64,000 bases of DNA from CANKHA01 sp963750965 (GTDB lineage: Bacteria > Pseudomonadota > Alphaproteobacteria > Rhizobiales > Xanthobacteraceae): positions 1 through 64,000 of the forward strand of contig CAVVSK010000008.1 of assembly GCA_963750965.1 (NCBI GenBank), in the 5' to 3' direction. A model generated the notes under the pieces. It had not been told where the DNA came from. It saw only the letters and a list, made by a program, of their open reading frames with translations, and ran no database searches. The position numbers were made by a program, and so were the translations under genes. Of the stretch, positions 1 to 8,513 are shown piece after piece. The first letter of the stretch is position 1. The number at the start of each line of letters is the position of its first letter.

Positions 1-305
1 CGGGCCAGGTGATCCGCGTGCCGGTGGCGCACGGCGAGGGCAATTACATCGCCGACAGCGAAACCATCGCTAAGCTGGAAGGCGAGGGGCGCGTGCTGTT
101 CCGCTATTCCGCGCCCGACGGGCTGATCGACCCGAACTGGAACCATAACGGCGCGATCAACGGCATCGCCGGCATTCTCAACAAGCGCGGCAATGTGCTC
201 GGCATGATGCCGCATCCGGAGAACCACGTCGAAGCCTCAATCGGCTGCACGGAAGGCCGCGGGCTGTTCGCCGGGCTGGTGGAGCACCTGGCAAAGGTGG
301 CCTAG
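1..305 (+). CDS. purQ: Phosphoribosylformylglycinamidine synthase subunit PurQ (3' part only)
   Basis: PurQ is the class I glutamine amidotransferase subunit of FGAM synthase and feeds ammonia to PurL in de novo purine synthesis. The gene runs in from before the window. The visible C-terminal ~100 residues include VPVAHGEGNY and GMMPHPENH, which carries the His and nearby Glu of the Cys-His-Glu triad. The nucleophilic Cys lies outside. It stops at TAG 303-305, only 4 nt before the purL start, so the two are co-transcribed. Identification is firm from family motifs and the neighbour. Confidence 0.95.
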   Translation, partial: GQVIRVPVAHGEGNYIADSETIAKLEGEGRVLFRYSAPDGLIDPNWNHNGAINGIAGILNKRGNVLGMMPHPENHVEASIGCTEGRGLFAGLVEHLAKVA

Positions 306-309
306 CTTC

Positions 310-2534
310 GTGATCCCCAACGAGCCCCGCATCACCCCCGAACTCGTGGCCGAACACGGGCTCAAGCCCGACGAGTATCAGCGCATCCTCGACCTGATCG
401 GACGCGAGCCGACGCTGACTGAGCTCGGCATCTTTTCGGCAATGTGGAACGAGCATTGTTCCTATAAATCCTCGAAAGTTCACCTGCGTGGGCTCCCGAC
501 GAAAGCGCCCTGGGTGATCCAGGGGCCGGGTGAGAATGCGGGCGTCATCGACATTGGCGATGGGCTGGCAGTGGTCTTCAAGATGGAGAGCCACAATCAT
601 CCGAGCTACATCGAGCCCTATCAGGGTGCGGCAACCGGCGTCGGTGGCATCTTGCGCGACGTCTTCACCATGGGCGCGCGGCCGATCGCCTGCCTCAACT
701 CTTTGAGCTTCGGCGATCCAAAACATCCGAAGACGCGGCATCTGGTTTCCGGCGTGGTTGCCGGCATTGGCGGTTACGGCAATTCCTTCGGCGTGCCCAC
801 CGTGGGCGGCTCGGTGCGTTTCCATACCCGCTACGACGGCAACAATCTGGTCAATGCCATGGCGGTCGGTCTCGCGCGAGACCGACAAGATTTTCTATGC
901 AGCGGCCTCGGGCGTCGGCATGCCCATCGTTTATCTCGGATCAAAAACCGGGCGCGACGGCATCCACGGCGCCAGCATGGCGTCGGCGGAATTCGACCAG
1001 GACTCGGAAGAGAAACGCCCGACGGTGCAAGTCGGCGATCCGTTTTCGGAAAAGCTGCTCCTGGAAGCCTGTCTTGAGATCATGGCCAAGGGTTGCGTCA
1101 TCGCCATCCAGGACATGGGCGCGGCCGGCTTGACGTCGTCCGCCACCGAGATGGGCGCGAAGGGCGATCTTGGTGTCACGCTCGATCTCGACAAAGTACC
1201 GACGCGCGAAACCGGGATGACGGCCTATGAAATGATGCTGTCGGAGAGCCAGGAGCGCATGCTCATGGTGCTCAAGCCCGAGAAAGAAGCCGAAGCGGAG
1301 GCGATCTTCCGCAAATGGGGGCTCGATTTTGCCGTGGTCGGCGAAACCACCCCGACCAAGCGCTTCATCGTGCGCCATACCGAGAACGGCGAGAAAAAAG
1401 AGGTCGCCAATTTACCGATCAAGGAGCTCGGCAGCGAAGCGCCGGTTTATCATCGGCCCTTCGTCGAAACCCCGAAGCAGGCCGTTCTCGACGCTACATC
1501 GGTTAAGCCACCGGTCGGCCTTGCCGAAGCGCTGGAACAGCTGATCGGGACGCCGGATCTTTCTTCCAAGCGCTGGGTCTGGGAGCAATACGACCACATC
1601 ATCGGCGGCAACACCTTCCAGCGCCCGGGCGGCGACGCAGCAGTGGTGCGCGTGCTGGACGGACCGAAAGGGCTCGCGCTCACCACCGACGTGACGCCGC
1701 GCTACTGCGAGGCCGATCCTTTCGAAGGCGGCAAGCAGGCGGTGGCGGAAGCCTGGCGCAATCTCACTGCCGTCGGGGCAAAGCCGCTCGCGCTCACGGA
1801 CAATCTCAATTTCGGCAATCCGGAGAAGCCGGAGATTATGGGCCAATTCGTCGGCTGCGTGCGCGGTATCGCGGAGGCCTGCCAGGCACTGGATTTCCCG
1901 GTCGTCTCCGGCAACGTGTCGCTTTACAACGAGACCCAGGGCCGCGCGATCCTGCCCACGCCCACCATCGGTGGCGTCGGGCTGCTCGACGATTTTTCCA
2001 AATCCGCAACGCTCGCGTTCAAGAATGAAGGCGAGACGATCTTGCTGATCGGCGGCGCTCCCGGCTGGCTCGGCCAGTCGCTCTACCTGCGCGATGTCTG
2101 CGGGCGGGAGGAGGGTGCGCCGCCGCCGGTCGACCTCGCCGCCGAACGCCGCCACGGCGACTTCGTCCGGGGCTTGATCGCAGCAGGCCAGGCGACGGCT
2201 GTACATGATCTGTCCGACGGCGGCCTGCTGGTGGCTCTCGCGGAAATGGCCATGGCGTCCGGAATCGGCGCTGAACTGGAAGCGCTTTCGGGGCACCTTC
2301 CCGCATGCCTTCTGGTTCGGCGAGGACCAGGGCCGCTATCTGGTGACGGTCGCCGCGGCACAAGCCGCGGCTGTGCTGGGAAAGGCGGCTAAAGGCGCAA
2401 TTCCGGCACAAAGGCTTGGCAGGACTGCTGGTAACGCATTGATTTTGCCGCCCGAGCGCCCCATTCTTATAGCGACTCTTGTGCGCCGCTTTGAAGGATG
2501 GCTGCCGAGCTATATGGCGGGAGGCGCGGCCTGA
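310..2534 (+). pseudogene. purL: Phosphoribosylformylglycinamidine synthase subunit PurL, frame broken twice
   Basis: PurL is the ATP-dependent synthetase subunit of FGAM synthase. The start is GTG at 310. Segment 1 (310 to ~875) carries NEHCSYKSSK and MESHNHPS. Segment 2 (~878 to ~2285) is one frame over and carries IQDMGAAGLTSS, LTDNLNFGNPEKPE and VHDLSDGGL. Segment 3 (~2300-2534) is shifted once more and carries FGEDQGRYLVTV. The summed length is about 740 residues, normal for the family. Each break is a net +1 and no conserved block is lost. Because the gene is needed for purine prototrophy and sits between intact purQ and bolA, I infer consensus errors rather than real decay, but as written no full-length protein can be made. 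Confidence 0.9.
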
Positions 2535-2546
2535 CGGATTAATGCA

Positions 2547-2783
2547 ATGCCGATGGACGCCAACGAAATCGAACGGCTGATTAAAAGCCGCATTCCTGAC
2601 GCCAGCGTGACCATCCGCGATCTCGCCGGTGACGGTGACCACTATGCCGCCACCGTGATTGCCGAGTCATTCCGCGGCAAATCACGCGTGCAGCAGCACC
2701 AGTTGGTCTACGAGGCTTTGAAGGGACAGATGGGCGGCGCACTGCATGCGCTGGCGCTGCAAACCGGAATACCGAACAACTAG
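2547..2783 (+). CDS. BolA family protein
   Basis: Small 78-residue BolA/IbaG-type protein. The family partners with CGFS monothiol glutaredoxins to hold or transfer [2Fe-2S] clusters. The sequence shows the family pattern: an N-terminal helix starting around IERLIKSRIP, then the beta-alpha core DHYAATVIAESFRGKS and the HQLVYEAL segment. It lies 12 nt after purL and 27 nt before grxD, and that pairing with a Grx4-type glutaredoxin supports an Fe-S role. The IbaG-like versus BolA-like subgroup cannot be settled by eye. Confidence 0.93.
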   Translation: MPMDANEIERLIKSRIPDASVTIRDLAGDGDHYAATVIAESFRGKSRVQQHQLVYEALKGQMGGALHALALQTGIPNN

Positions 2784-2810
2784 ACGCGATGGCGTCTGCG
2801 AAGGAGAACC

Positions 2811-3140
2811 ATGAGCATCCAGCAGTTCATCGATAATGAAGTGAAAAGCAACGACGTGGTGCTCTTCATGAAAGGCACGCCGCAATTTCCGCAGTGCGGC
2901 TTCTCCGGCCAAGTGGTGCAAATCCTCGACCACCTGGGCGTCGCCTATAAGGGCATCAATGTCCTGGAGTCCGACGAGATCCGCGAAGGCATCAAGGCCT
3001 ATGCGCAATGGCCGACCATTCCGCAGCTCTACGTGAAGGGTGAATTCGTCGGCGGCTGCGACATCATACGCGAGATGTTCCAGGCGGGCGAATTGCAGGA
3101 AGTGCTGAAGGACGTCGCCGGAAAACCTGTTTCGGCGTAA
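2811..3140 (+). CDS. grxD: Grx4-type monothiol glutaredoxin
   Basis: Monothiol glutaredoxin of 109 residues with the CGFS active site at residues 29-32, the cis-Pro region WPTIPQLY and the GGCDI glutathione-binding turn. Members bind a glutathione-ligated [2Fe-2S] cluster as a dimer or with BolA and deliver it in Fe-S assembly. A strong GAAGGAGAACC Shine-Dalgarno precedes the ATG. It forms a tight unit with the bolA-like gene just upstream and follows purL, a common arrangement in alphaproteobacteria. Confidence 0.96.
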   Translation: MSIQQFIDNEVKSNDVVLFMKGTPQFPQCGFSGQVVQILDHLGVAYKGINVLESDEIREGIKAYAQWPTIPQLYVKGEFVGGCDIIREMFQAGELQEVLKDVAGKPVSA

Positions 3141-3229
3141 AGTCGCGTGACAGCGCAAGAGACAGCGACGGCGGCGTGGGCGACCCCGATTTAATGTCGC
3201 AATTTTATCGGTCGTCGCGGCGTGCTCGG

Positions 3230-3517
3230 CTACTCTGCTGTCGGGGGAGTTCTTTTCGCTCGTGATTTCGTGCTAACGCCCTTTGGCGCTAGGCGCTGGC
3301 TGACCAAGTAGACGATCGCCAGAATGATTCCGATCCCGATCAGACTTGTGCTCGCCTCGCTGGCGAATTTGGAAACATTGCCGGCAACGGAGGTCACGTA
3401 TTCACCCGAGCTCTGGCCCAGCAGCATGTAAATCAGAAGAATGGCCAGCAGCGCAACGAAGCCAAGTTCGACGAACGCCCACAGATAGCGCTTCACTGTT
3501 TCGATGCGTTCAATCAT
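3230..3517 (-). CDS. Small membrane protein, paralogous to its upstream neighbour
   Basis: Predicted 95-residue protein starting MIERIETVKRYLWAF. I chose the internal ATG at 3517 because an upstream extension would run through an intergenic hairpin region. Two hydrophobic segments are visible (around VALLAILLIYMLLG and LIGIGIILAIVYLVS), with a basic tail KSRAKR. The N-terminus (TVK..., then an acidic residue and a hydrophobic run) and overall layout resemble the next gene upstream at 3629-3862, so the pair looks like an old tandem duplication. No known function is recognised. No strong ribosome-binding site is seen. Confidence 0.6.
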   Translation of the reverse strand: MIERIETVKRYLWAFVELGFVALLAILLIYMLLGQSSGEYVTSVAGNVSKFASEASTSLIGIGIILAIVYLVSQRLAPKGVSTKSRAKRTPPTAE

Positions 3518-3545
3518 GACGGTACTCGAAGCTGTGCGAGGAAAT

Positions 3546-3573
3546 ATGGATGGGGAAGGGGCACCCCATCCAT
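3546..3573. repeat. Perfect 10-bp hairpin
   Basis: ATGGATGGGG (3546-3555) and its exact complement CCCCATCCAT (3564-3573) flank an 8-nt loop. It lies between two leftward small membrane-protein genes and could stall transcription or stabilise an mRNA end. No T-run follows on either strand, so it is not a textbook terminator. Confidence 0.6.
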
Positions 3574-3596
3574 TTGGTTGCAACCCAAATGACTTT

Positions 3597-3617
3597 GCCG
3601 GCCTCATTCAGGCCGGC
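3597..3617 (-). terminator. Possible terminator after the small membrane-protein gene
   Basis: GCCGGCCT (3597-3604) pairs perfectly with AGGCCGGC (3610-3617) around a 5-nt loop, 12 nt beyond the stop of the leftward gene ending at 3629. On the minus strand it is followed by AAAGTCATTT, a weak U-tract. A further short palindrome (CATTTGG...CCAAATG) lies next to it at about 3571-3592. Confidence 0.5.
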
Positions 3618-3628
3618 GCGTCACTCCG

Positions 3629-3862
3629 TCACGACACATTTCGATTCGAGAACAGCCACAGAATGATGCCGAGGGCGATCAGGCCGACGATCCCATTCTT
3701 GCCCAGTTCATTGACCATACCAACGATATTGGCGACTACGTTGCCAAGGAACGGCACTTGCGGGCCGGCCAACAGCGCCATTGCGATACCGAGAGCCAGC
3801 AACATCAGCGCTACTTCCGTCAGTGCGCCGACCCATGTCTTTACTGTTTGCAATCCATTCAT
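3629..3862 (-). CDS. Small membrane protein (77 aa)
   Basis: A 77-residue protein with two hydrophobic segments (VALMLLALGIAMALLAG and IVGLIALGIILWLF) joined by a short polar stretch NELGKNG. The start at 3862 has a good GGGGAGA Shine-Dalgarno 6-7 nt upstream. It resembles the downstream 95-residue protein in its TVK-containing N-terminus and two-helix plan. No family with known function is recognised. Confidence 0.7.
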   Translation of the reverse strand: MNGLQTVKTWVGALTEVALMLLALGIAMALLAGPQVPFLGNVVANIVGMVNELGKNGIVGLIALGIILWLFSNRNVS

Positions 3863-3908
3863 GTGCGTTTCTCCCCTGGTGTAAGTCCCCTTAGATCTTT
3901 ACGCGCAG

Positions 3909-4055
3909 CAAAAGCGCGTTCAGCAAAAGTGGACACCGGTTCTGTGAACGCCACCAAGCTTTGCGTAAATTCTCTACGGAACGCACGTTCACGATTGATT
4001 GGGCGCATGATCTAATCGGCGAACCGGTTTCCACTTCGCCCGGATCACGCGCTTG
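3909..4055. repeat. Palindromic intergenic repeat, copy 1 (inverted orientation)
   Basis: This gene-free stretch holds two half-elements. The half at 3914-3951 contains CAGCAAAAGTGGACACCGGT inside a GCGTTCA...TGAACGC stem. The half at 4003-4052 contains GAACCGGTTTCCACTTCG between CGCATGATC and GGATCACGCGC. The same two halves recur in the opposite order at 55.7 kb and twice at 60.6-60.8 kb. Related short palindromes are widespread in Rhizobiales intergenic DNA. Confidence 0.7.
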
Positions 4056-4155
4056 ACGGCGCGGAACGTATCAAACAGAGGCAAGTCCGGCAATAAAAGC
4101 ACGGGCGGACTGCGATTTCTCCCGTTGCGCCTGATTTCGTTGCGCCGCACAAATA

Positions 4156-4185
4156 ACAAACCCCGGCCTTGCAGCCGGGGTTTTT
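4156..4185 (-). terminator. Rho-independent terminator of rpsD
   Basis: Stem CCCCGGC (4161-4167) / GCCGGGG (4174-4180) with loop CTTGCA, extended by flanking A/T pairs. On the minus strand the hairpin is followed by TTTGTTATTTG. It lies about 40 nt past the rpsD stop. The plus strand also has T5 after the stem, so it may work in both directions. Confidence 0.85.
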
Positions 4186-4222
4186 GTGAAAAAAACGAAT
4201 CAGCAGTGATTCGAAAAGAGCA

Positions 4223-4840
4223 TCAGCGCGAGTAATATTCCACGACGAGATGCGGCTCCATCATCACCGCATAAGGCACATCGGTGATCAACGGGATGCG
4301 CGCGAGCTTTGCGGTCTTCTTGTTGTGGTCGGCCTCGATGTAATCGGGCACGTCGCGCTCGGCCAGCTGCGCAGCTTCCAGCACGATGGCGAGCTGCTTG
4401 GAAGATTCCTTCACCTCGATGGTATCGCCGACCTTTACCCGGTAGCTCGGGATGTTGACGCGGCGGCCGTTCACCTTGACATGGCCATGGTTGATGAACT
4501 GGCGTGCGGCGAAGACGGTCGGCACGAACTTTGCGCGGAAGATCATCGCGTCGAGCCGACGTTCCAGCAGGCCAATCATGTTAGCGCCGGAGTCGCCGCG
4601 CATGCGGATGGCTTCGTCGTAGATGCCGCGGAACTGTTTCTCAGAAATGTTGCCGTAATAGCCGCGCAGCTTCTGCTTGGCGCGCAGCTGCACGCCGTAA
4701 TCGGAGAGTTTACCCTTACGGCGCTGTCCGTGCTGGCCGGGGCCATATTCGCGGCGGTTCACCGGGCTCTTCGGGCGGCCCCAGATGTTCTCGCCCATGC
4801 GGCGGTCGAGTTTGTACTTAGCTTCGCTACGCTTTGTCAT
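4223..4840 (-). CDS. rpsD: 30S ribosomal protein S4
   Basis: 205-residue uS4, an early-binding protein of the small subunit. The N-terminus MTKRSEAKYKLDRRMGENIW is the Cys-free form usual in alphaproteobacteria. The S4 RNA-binding domain follows (RLDAMIFRAKFVPT, QFINHGHVKVNGR), and the C-terminal MMEPHLVVEYYSR is typical. The ATG at 4840 was chosen over upstream in-frame starts because it has AAGAGGAC 4 nt upstream and gives the standard length. It is a single-gene unit downstream of murI, ended by a hairpin at 4156-4185. Confidence 0.98.
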   Translation of the reverse strand: MTKRSEAKYKLDRRMGENIWGRPKSPVNRREYGPGQHGQRRKGKLSDYGVQLRAKQKLRGYYGNISEKQFRGIYDEAIRMRGDSGANMIGLLERRLDAMIFRAKFVPTVFAARQFINHGHVKVNGRRVNIPSYRVKVGDTIEVKESSKQLAIVLEAAQLAERDVPDYIEADHNKKTAKLARIPLITDVPYAVMMEPHLVVEYYSR

Positions 4841-5022
4841 CGCGTCCTCTTGGTTGTCGATGTCGTTATGTGAGGAACCGCGCCCTCCTACTGTCCCGGG
4901 ACTGTCCCGGGACCGACAGGTTTGAGCCGAAAGCGTCGGCGCAAAACCACGGGTCGCAGAAACGCTGACTGGGCCCAAAGGCCCAGCCAACGCAGGTTTT
5001 TTAGGGGGAAAAGAGCCTCAAG

Positions 5023-5826
5023 TCAAACCGCAATCCGGCCAAACTCCTTGATTCCGAACGAAGACAAGGCTTTTTCCAGCTCCGGCGGCGGCTTTCGGCC
5101 CAGCGTCGTGACCATCTGGGCGGAGGCAACGTTTTCCGTCGACTTTGGCGGTCCAAGCAATTGACCGACGCGGCGGGCGATGGCTGGCGCCGGGTCGAGA
5201 TAGCTGACCGGCCAGGGCTGGTTTTGCCGGAAGCGGTGCTGCAGCAAGGGATAATGCGTGCAGGCCAGTACGACCGTATCCGTGCGCCGGCCATCGCCAT
5301 CGATGAAGCAGCCGGCGATCTCCTTCGCAATGGCGCTGTCCTCTACCGCATCGCCCCGCAGTTCGGCTTCAGCGTAACCGGCGAGCCGTGCCGAGCCGAT
5401 TAGCGTCACGTCGACGCCATTGGCGAATTGCCGGATCAGGGTGCGGGTATATTCGCGCTTGACGGTCGCCTCGGTGCCCAGCACCGAAACGCGCTTGCTG
5501 GTCGAGCCGGCGCAGGCCGGTTTGATTGCAGGCACGGTGCCGACAAACGGCAGGGCAAAGCGCGCGCGCAGTTCCGGCAGCACGATGGTGGACGCGGTGT
5601 TGCAGGCGACCACTGCCAGGTCCGGCTTGTATTGCCTGATCAGGGCGCCGATCACGGCGGTGACGCGCGCGATCAGCTTTCCCTCTTCCATCGGTCCGTA
5701 AGGAAAGGCCGCGTCATCGGCGGCGTAAATCAAACGCGCGTCGGGCCGCACCGCCGCAACTTCGCGGTGGACGGTCAGGCCCCCCAGGCCGGAATTGAAA
5801 ATGAGGACAGTCGGTGACGGTGACAC
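5023..5826 (-). CDS. murI: Glutamate racemase, with Asn in place of the usual motif Asp
   Basis: 267-residue cofactor-independent racemase that makes D-glutamate for peptidoglycan. Both catalytic cysteines are present, in VVACNTAS and VLACTHYPLL, together with the YGP motif. The N-terminal motif reads FNSGLGGLTV: residue 11 is Asn (AAT, codon 5796-5794) where family members nearly always have Asp. That could be a real substitution or a one-base sequence error. It precedes rpsD on the same strand with a ~180-nt gap. Confidence 0.93.
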   Translation of the reverse strand: MSPSPTVLIFNSGLGGLTVHREVAAVRPDARLIYAADDAAFPYGPMEEGKLIARVTAVIGALIRQYKPDLAVVACNTASTIVLPELRARFALPFVGTVPAIKPACAGSTSKRVSVLGTEATVKREYTRTLIRQFANGVDVTLIGSARLAGYAEAELRGDAVEDSAIAKEIAGCFIDGDGRRTDTVVLACTHYPLLQHRFRQNQPWPVSYLDPAPAIARRVGQLLGPPKSTENVASAQMVTTLGRKPPPELEKALSSFGIKEFGRIAV

Positions 5827-5911
5827 GAATCGGCCGAGTGCGTGAGGAGTGTGAGTTTAGCGCAGGCTGTTACCTGCCGCAGCACGTACTCGGCCAATTT
5901 CCAAAGTAGCG

Positions 5912-6400
5912 TTACCGCGCGCCCGATGCTGTCGGCGGCGCCATGATGGAGGGGGGCGCAGCGATCCCGGTGGAATCGGTAGCTGTCGTCCCCGATAGCG
6001 GCCGGCAGCGGCGCGTCTCGCCCACGCCTTCCGGGATCAGGCCGGGCGGGCAGGGTACGGCCGTTCCGGCGCCGCCTCCCGCGCTGGCGCTTGCAGCGGG
6101 GCCTGTGGTCCCGGTACCTGGAACCGTGCGGCCAGTGCCAAGCGTGCCTGGACTGGCGGTTCCGGTAGCCGCGGTTCCGGTACCCGCGGCGCTGGTATCC
6201 GTCGTCGCTGCGCCGGTCGTCGGAGAGGCGATGGCACTCGCACTGCTGCCGGTAAGGCCGGAAGCGCCGATGCCGGCGCCGGTACTTGACGCTCCGCCGG
6301 CTCCGGCGCCGGCACCGCCGCTCGTTTGCGCGAAGGCAAGGCCGGACAGGGTGAGCAGGAAAGCTGCGGCAAAGGGGAGAGTTTTTGAGGGTTTTTTCAT
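5912..6400 (-). CDS. Secreted Ala/Gly/Thr-rich low-complexity protein
   Basis: 162-residue protein with a clear signal peptide (MKKPSKTLPFAAAFLLTLSG, cleavage near AFA-QTS), then about 100 residues of Gly, Ala, Ser and Thr, and a short C-terminal domain with two cysteines (VPCPPGLIPEGVGETRRC). The ATG at 6400 follows GGGAG by 6 nt. Base composition in the low-complexity part produces long open frames on the other strand that are not genes. Function is unknown; an exported surface or periplasmic role is inferred. Confidence 0.7.
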   Translation of the reverse strand: MKKPSKTLPFAAAFLLTLSGLAFAQTSGGAGAGAGGASSTGAGIGASGLTGSSASAIASPTTGAATTDTSAAGTGTAATGTASPGTLGTGRTVPGTGTTGPAASASAGGGAGTAVPCPPGLIPEGVGETRRCRPLSGTTATDSTGIAAPPSIMAPPTASGAR

Positions 6401-6500
6401 GGGCAACTCCCACATTCGTACGGAATGGAGGTTAACCCCATGCTCAACTGAAACGTTCCCACGCCGCACAGCGGGGCCCGGGGGCTGTTGCGCCAGAGCA

Positions 6501-7805
6501 TCAATCCTCAAAGACGCGTTTGAAGACGGTATCGACGTGCTTGAAGTGGTAGCCGAGGTCGAAATTGGTCTCGATCTCCTGATCGCTCAGCTTGGCGCGC
6601 ACGTCGGGGTCTGCTTTCAGCAAAGTCAGGAAATCGCCTTCGCCATTCCAGACCTTCATGGCATTGCGTTGCACCACCCGATAGGCGTCCTCGCGAGCAA
6701 CGCCTTTTTGTGTGAGCGCGATCAGGACGCGCTGCGAATGCACCAGCCCGCCGAGGCGATCCAGATTCTTCCGCATGTTCTCGGGATAGATCACGAGCTT
6801 GTCGATTACGCCCGCGAGCCGCGCCAGCGCGAAATCGAGCGTCACCGTGGCATCCGGCCCGATCATGCGCTCGACAGAGGAATGCGAAATGTCGCGTTCG
6901 TGCCAGAGCGCGACATTCTCCATTGCGGGCATCACGTAAGCGCGCACCATGCGGGCGAGGCCGGTGAGGTTCTCGCTCAGCACCGGGTTGCGCTTGTGCG
7001 GCATGGCGGAGGAACCCTTTTGCCCGGCGGAGAAATATTCCTCGGCTTCCAGCACTTCGGTGCGCTGCAGATGGCGTACTTCAGTCGCCAGCCGCTCCAC
7101 CGAAGAGGCGACGACACCCAGGGTGGCGAAATACATGGCGTGGCGGTCGCGCGGTATCACCTGCGTTGATACCGGCTCGACGCCGAGCCCCATCGCCTTG
7201 GCAACATGCTCTTCGACGCGCGGGTCAACCTGCGCGAAGGTGCCGACCGCGCCGGAGATCGCGCAGGTGGCTACCTCCGTGCGCGCGCAGATCAGCCGCT
7301 CCTTGGCGCGGATGAATTCGGCATAAGCTTGCGCGAGCTTCAGACCAAAGGTGGTGGGTTCGGCATGCACGCCATGCGAACGGCCAATGGTAGGCGTGAG
7401 CTTGTGTTCGAAGGCCCTGCGCTTTAGCGCGACCAGCAACTTATCGACGTCGCCAATCAGCAATTCCGCCGCGCGCACGAGCTGCACATTGAGGCAGGTG
7501 TCGAGCACGTCGGAGGAAGTCATGCCGGAATGCACGAAGCGCGCTTCCGGCCCGACGATTTCGGAAAGATGAGTGAGGAAAGCAATGACGTCGTGCTTGA
7601 CCTCTGCCTCGATGGCGTCAATGCGCGCCACGTCAAACTTGGCGTTCTTTCCCTTTTCCCAAACTTTCCTCGCGGCCTCCTTCGGAATGATGCCGAGCTC
7701 GGCCATGGCGTCGGCGGCATGCGCCTCGATTTCGAACCAGATACGAAAGCGCGTCTCCGGCGACCAGATCGCCGCCATCTCGGGCCGGGAATAACGCAAG
7801 ATCAT
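6501..7805 (-). CDS. purB: Adenylosuccinate lyase
   Basis: 434-residue fumarase/aspartase-superfamily lyase acting twice in purine synthesis (SAICAR to AICAR, adenylosuccinate to AMP). Signature GSSAMPHKRNP is intact, as are TSSDVLDT and the GRSHGVHAEPTT region holding the catalytic His. The length is that of the short bacterial PurB class. It is the last gene of a rpe-DUF2259-purB unit, with 4 nt between the DUF2259 stop and the purB start. Confidence 0.98.
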   Translation of the reverse strand: MILRYSRPEMAAIWSPETRFRIWFEIEAHAADAMAELGIIPKEAARKVWEKGKNAKFDVARIDAIEAEVKHDVIAFLTHLSEIVGPEARFVHSGMTSSDVLDTCLNVQLVRAAELLIGDVDKLLVALKRRAFEHKLTPTIGRSHGVHAEPTTFGLKLAQAYAEFIRAKERLICARTEVATCAISGAVGTFAQVDPRVEEHVAKAMGLGVEPVSTQVIPRDRHAMYFATLGVVASSVERLATEVRHLQRTEVLEAEEYFSAGQKGSSAMPHKRNPVLSENLTGLARMVRAYVMPAMENVALWHERDISHSSVERMIGPDATVTLDFALARLAGVIDKLVIYPENMRKNLDRLGGLVHSQRVLIALTQKGVAREDAYRVVQRNAMKVWNGEGDFLTLLKADPDVRAKLSDQEIETNFDLGYHFKHVDTVFKRVFED

Positions 7806-7809
7806 GACT

Positions 7810-8511
7810 TCACTCTTTAAGCGGCGGGATGCGGGCCGTCACCGGTATGAAGAGGCTCTGGGCGTCAACTCCCGGCGTGGAATCCTGCACAATCACAGCC
7901 AGTGCAACCGTCCCGTCCGGCGTTCGCCGCGCATGCGCATCGGCGATGCGATACCGCGTCGGACAGCCGCGCATCAGGGGAATCGATACGTCGTGGCTGA
8001 GCCTGGTCGCGGGGGCGTCTTTGCGCTCAAGTGCCAACCCGAAGCCTACCGGGCTTACATCCTTGTTGTGACAGCGCGTCACCATCTTGAACTGACGCAG
8101 CACCAACCAGCTTTCTGGGCCGAACCATTTACTGGGCAGCGCAAAAGATTTTATGGAGGCCTCATCGAACGGCTCAGCGTCAAATCCTAAAACCGAGATT
8201 GTCATCAAATCCCGCGCCGAAATCTTCAACCGCTTGATCTGCTTGGCAGTGGCTTTGCGGCTTTTCGCCAGCCGCTTGAGTTCCTCGTCGCTAAAGCTGG
8301 TGCGGCTCCCCTTCATTTGCCGGCCGGTCTCGACGTCGATGACGTTTGTGACGGAATAGCTTGCGTTCTCGCTCGTGCCGCGTTGCTCGAAGGCGAAATA
8401 GCGTCCATCAGGCGAAAAACCGAGCACCTTCAGCTCGGCGGCATCGCGCGCCATGGACCCCTGCGTCCCGACCGCCAACACCAGCAGAATCATCACGCCA
8501 ACGCGTTTCAT
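7810..8511 (-). CDS. DUF2259 family predicted secreted protein
   Basis: 233 residues with an N-terminal signal peptide (MKRVGVMILLVLAVGTQGS). The start of the mature part, LKVLGFSPDGRYFAFEQRG, is characteristic of DUF2259, a family of predicted secreted proteins in Rhizobiales with no known role. It lies between rpe (2 nt away) and purB (4 nt away) with essentially no spacing, so it is translated from the same message. The housekeeping neighbours give no clear functional hint. Confidence 0.85.
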   Translation of the reverse strand: MKRVGVMILLVLAVGTQGSMARDAAELKVLGFSPDGRYFAFEQRGTSENASYSVTNVIDVETGRQMKGSRTSFSDEELKRLAKSRKATAKQIKRLKISARDLMTISVLGFDAEPFDEASIKSFALPSKWFGPESWLVLRQFKMVTRCHNKDVSPVGFGLALERKDAPATRLSHDVSIPLMRGCPTRYRIADAHARRTPDGTVALAVIVQDSTPGVDAQSLFIPVTARIPPLKE

Positions 8512-8513
8512 AT

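Noticed and set aside
4969..4986. Stem CTGGGCC/GGCCCAG as a murI terminator
   Set aside because: Only 7 bp, no U-tract on the minus strand, and it lies where the rpsD promoter should be; too weak to call.
5943..7169. 408-codon plus-strand frame opposite the Ala-rich protein and purB
   Set aside because: Mirror of low-complexity and purB coding sequence; Pro/Val/Ala-rich with no ribosome-binding site.
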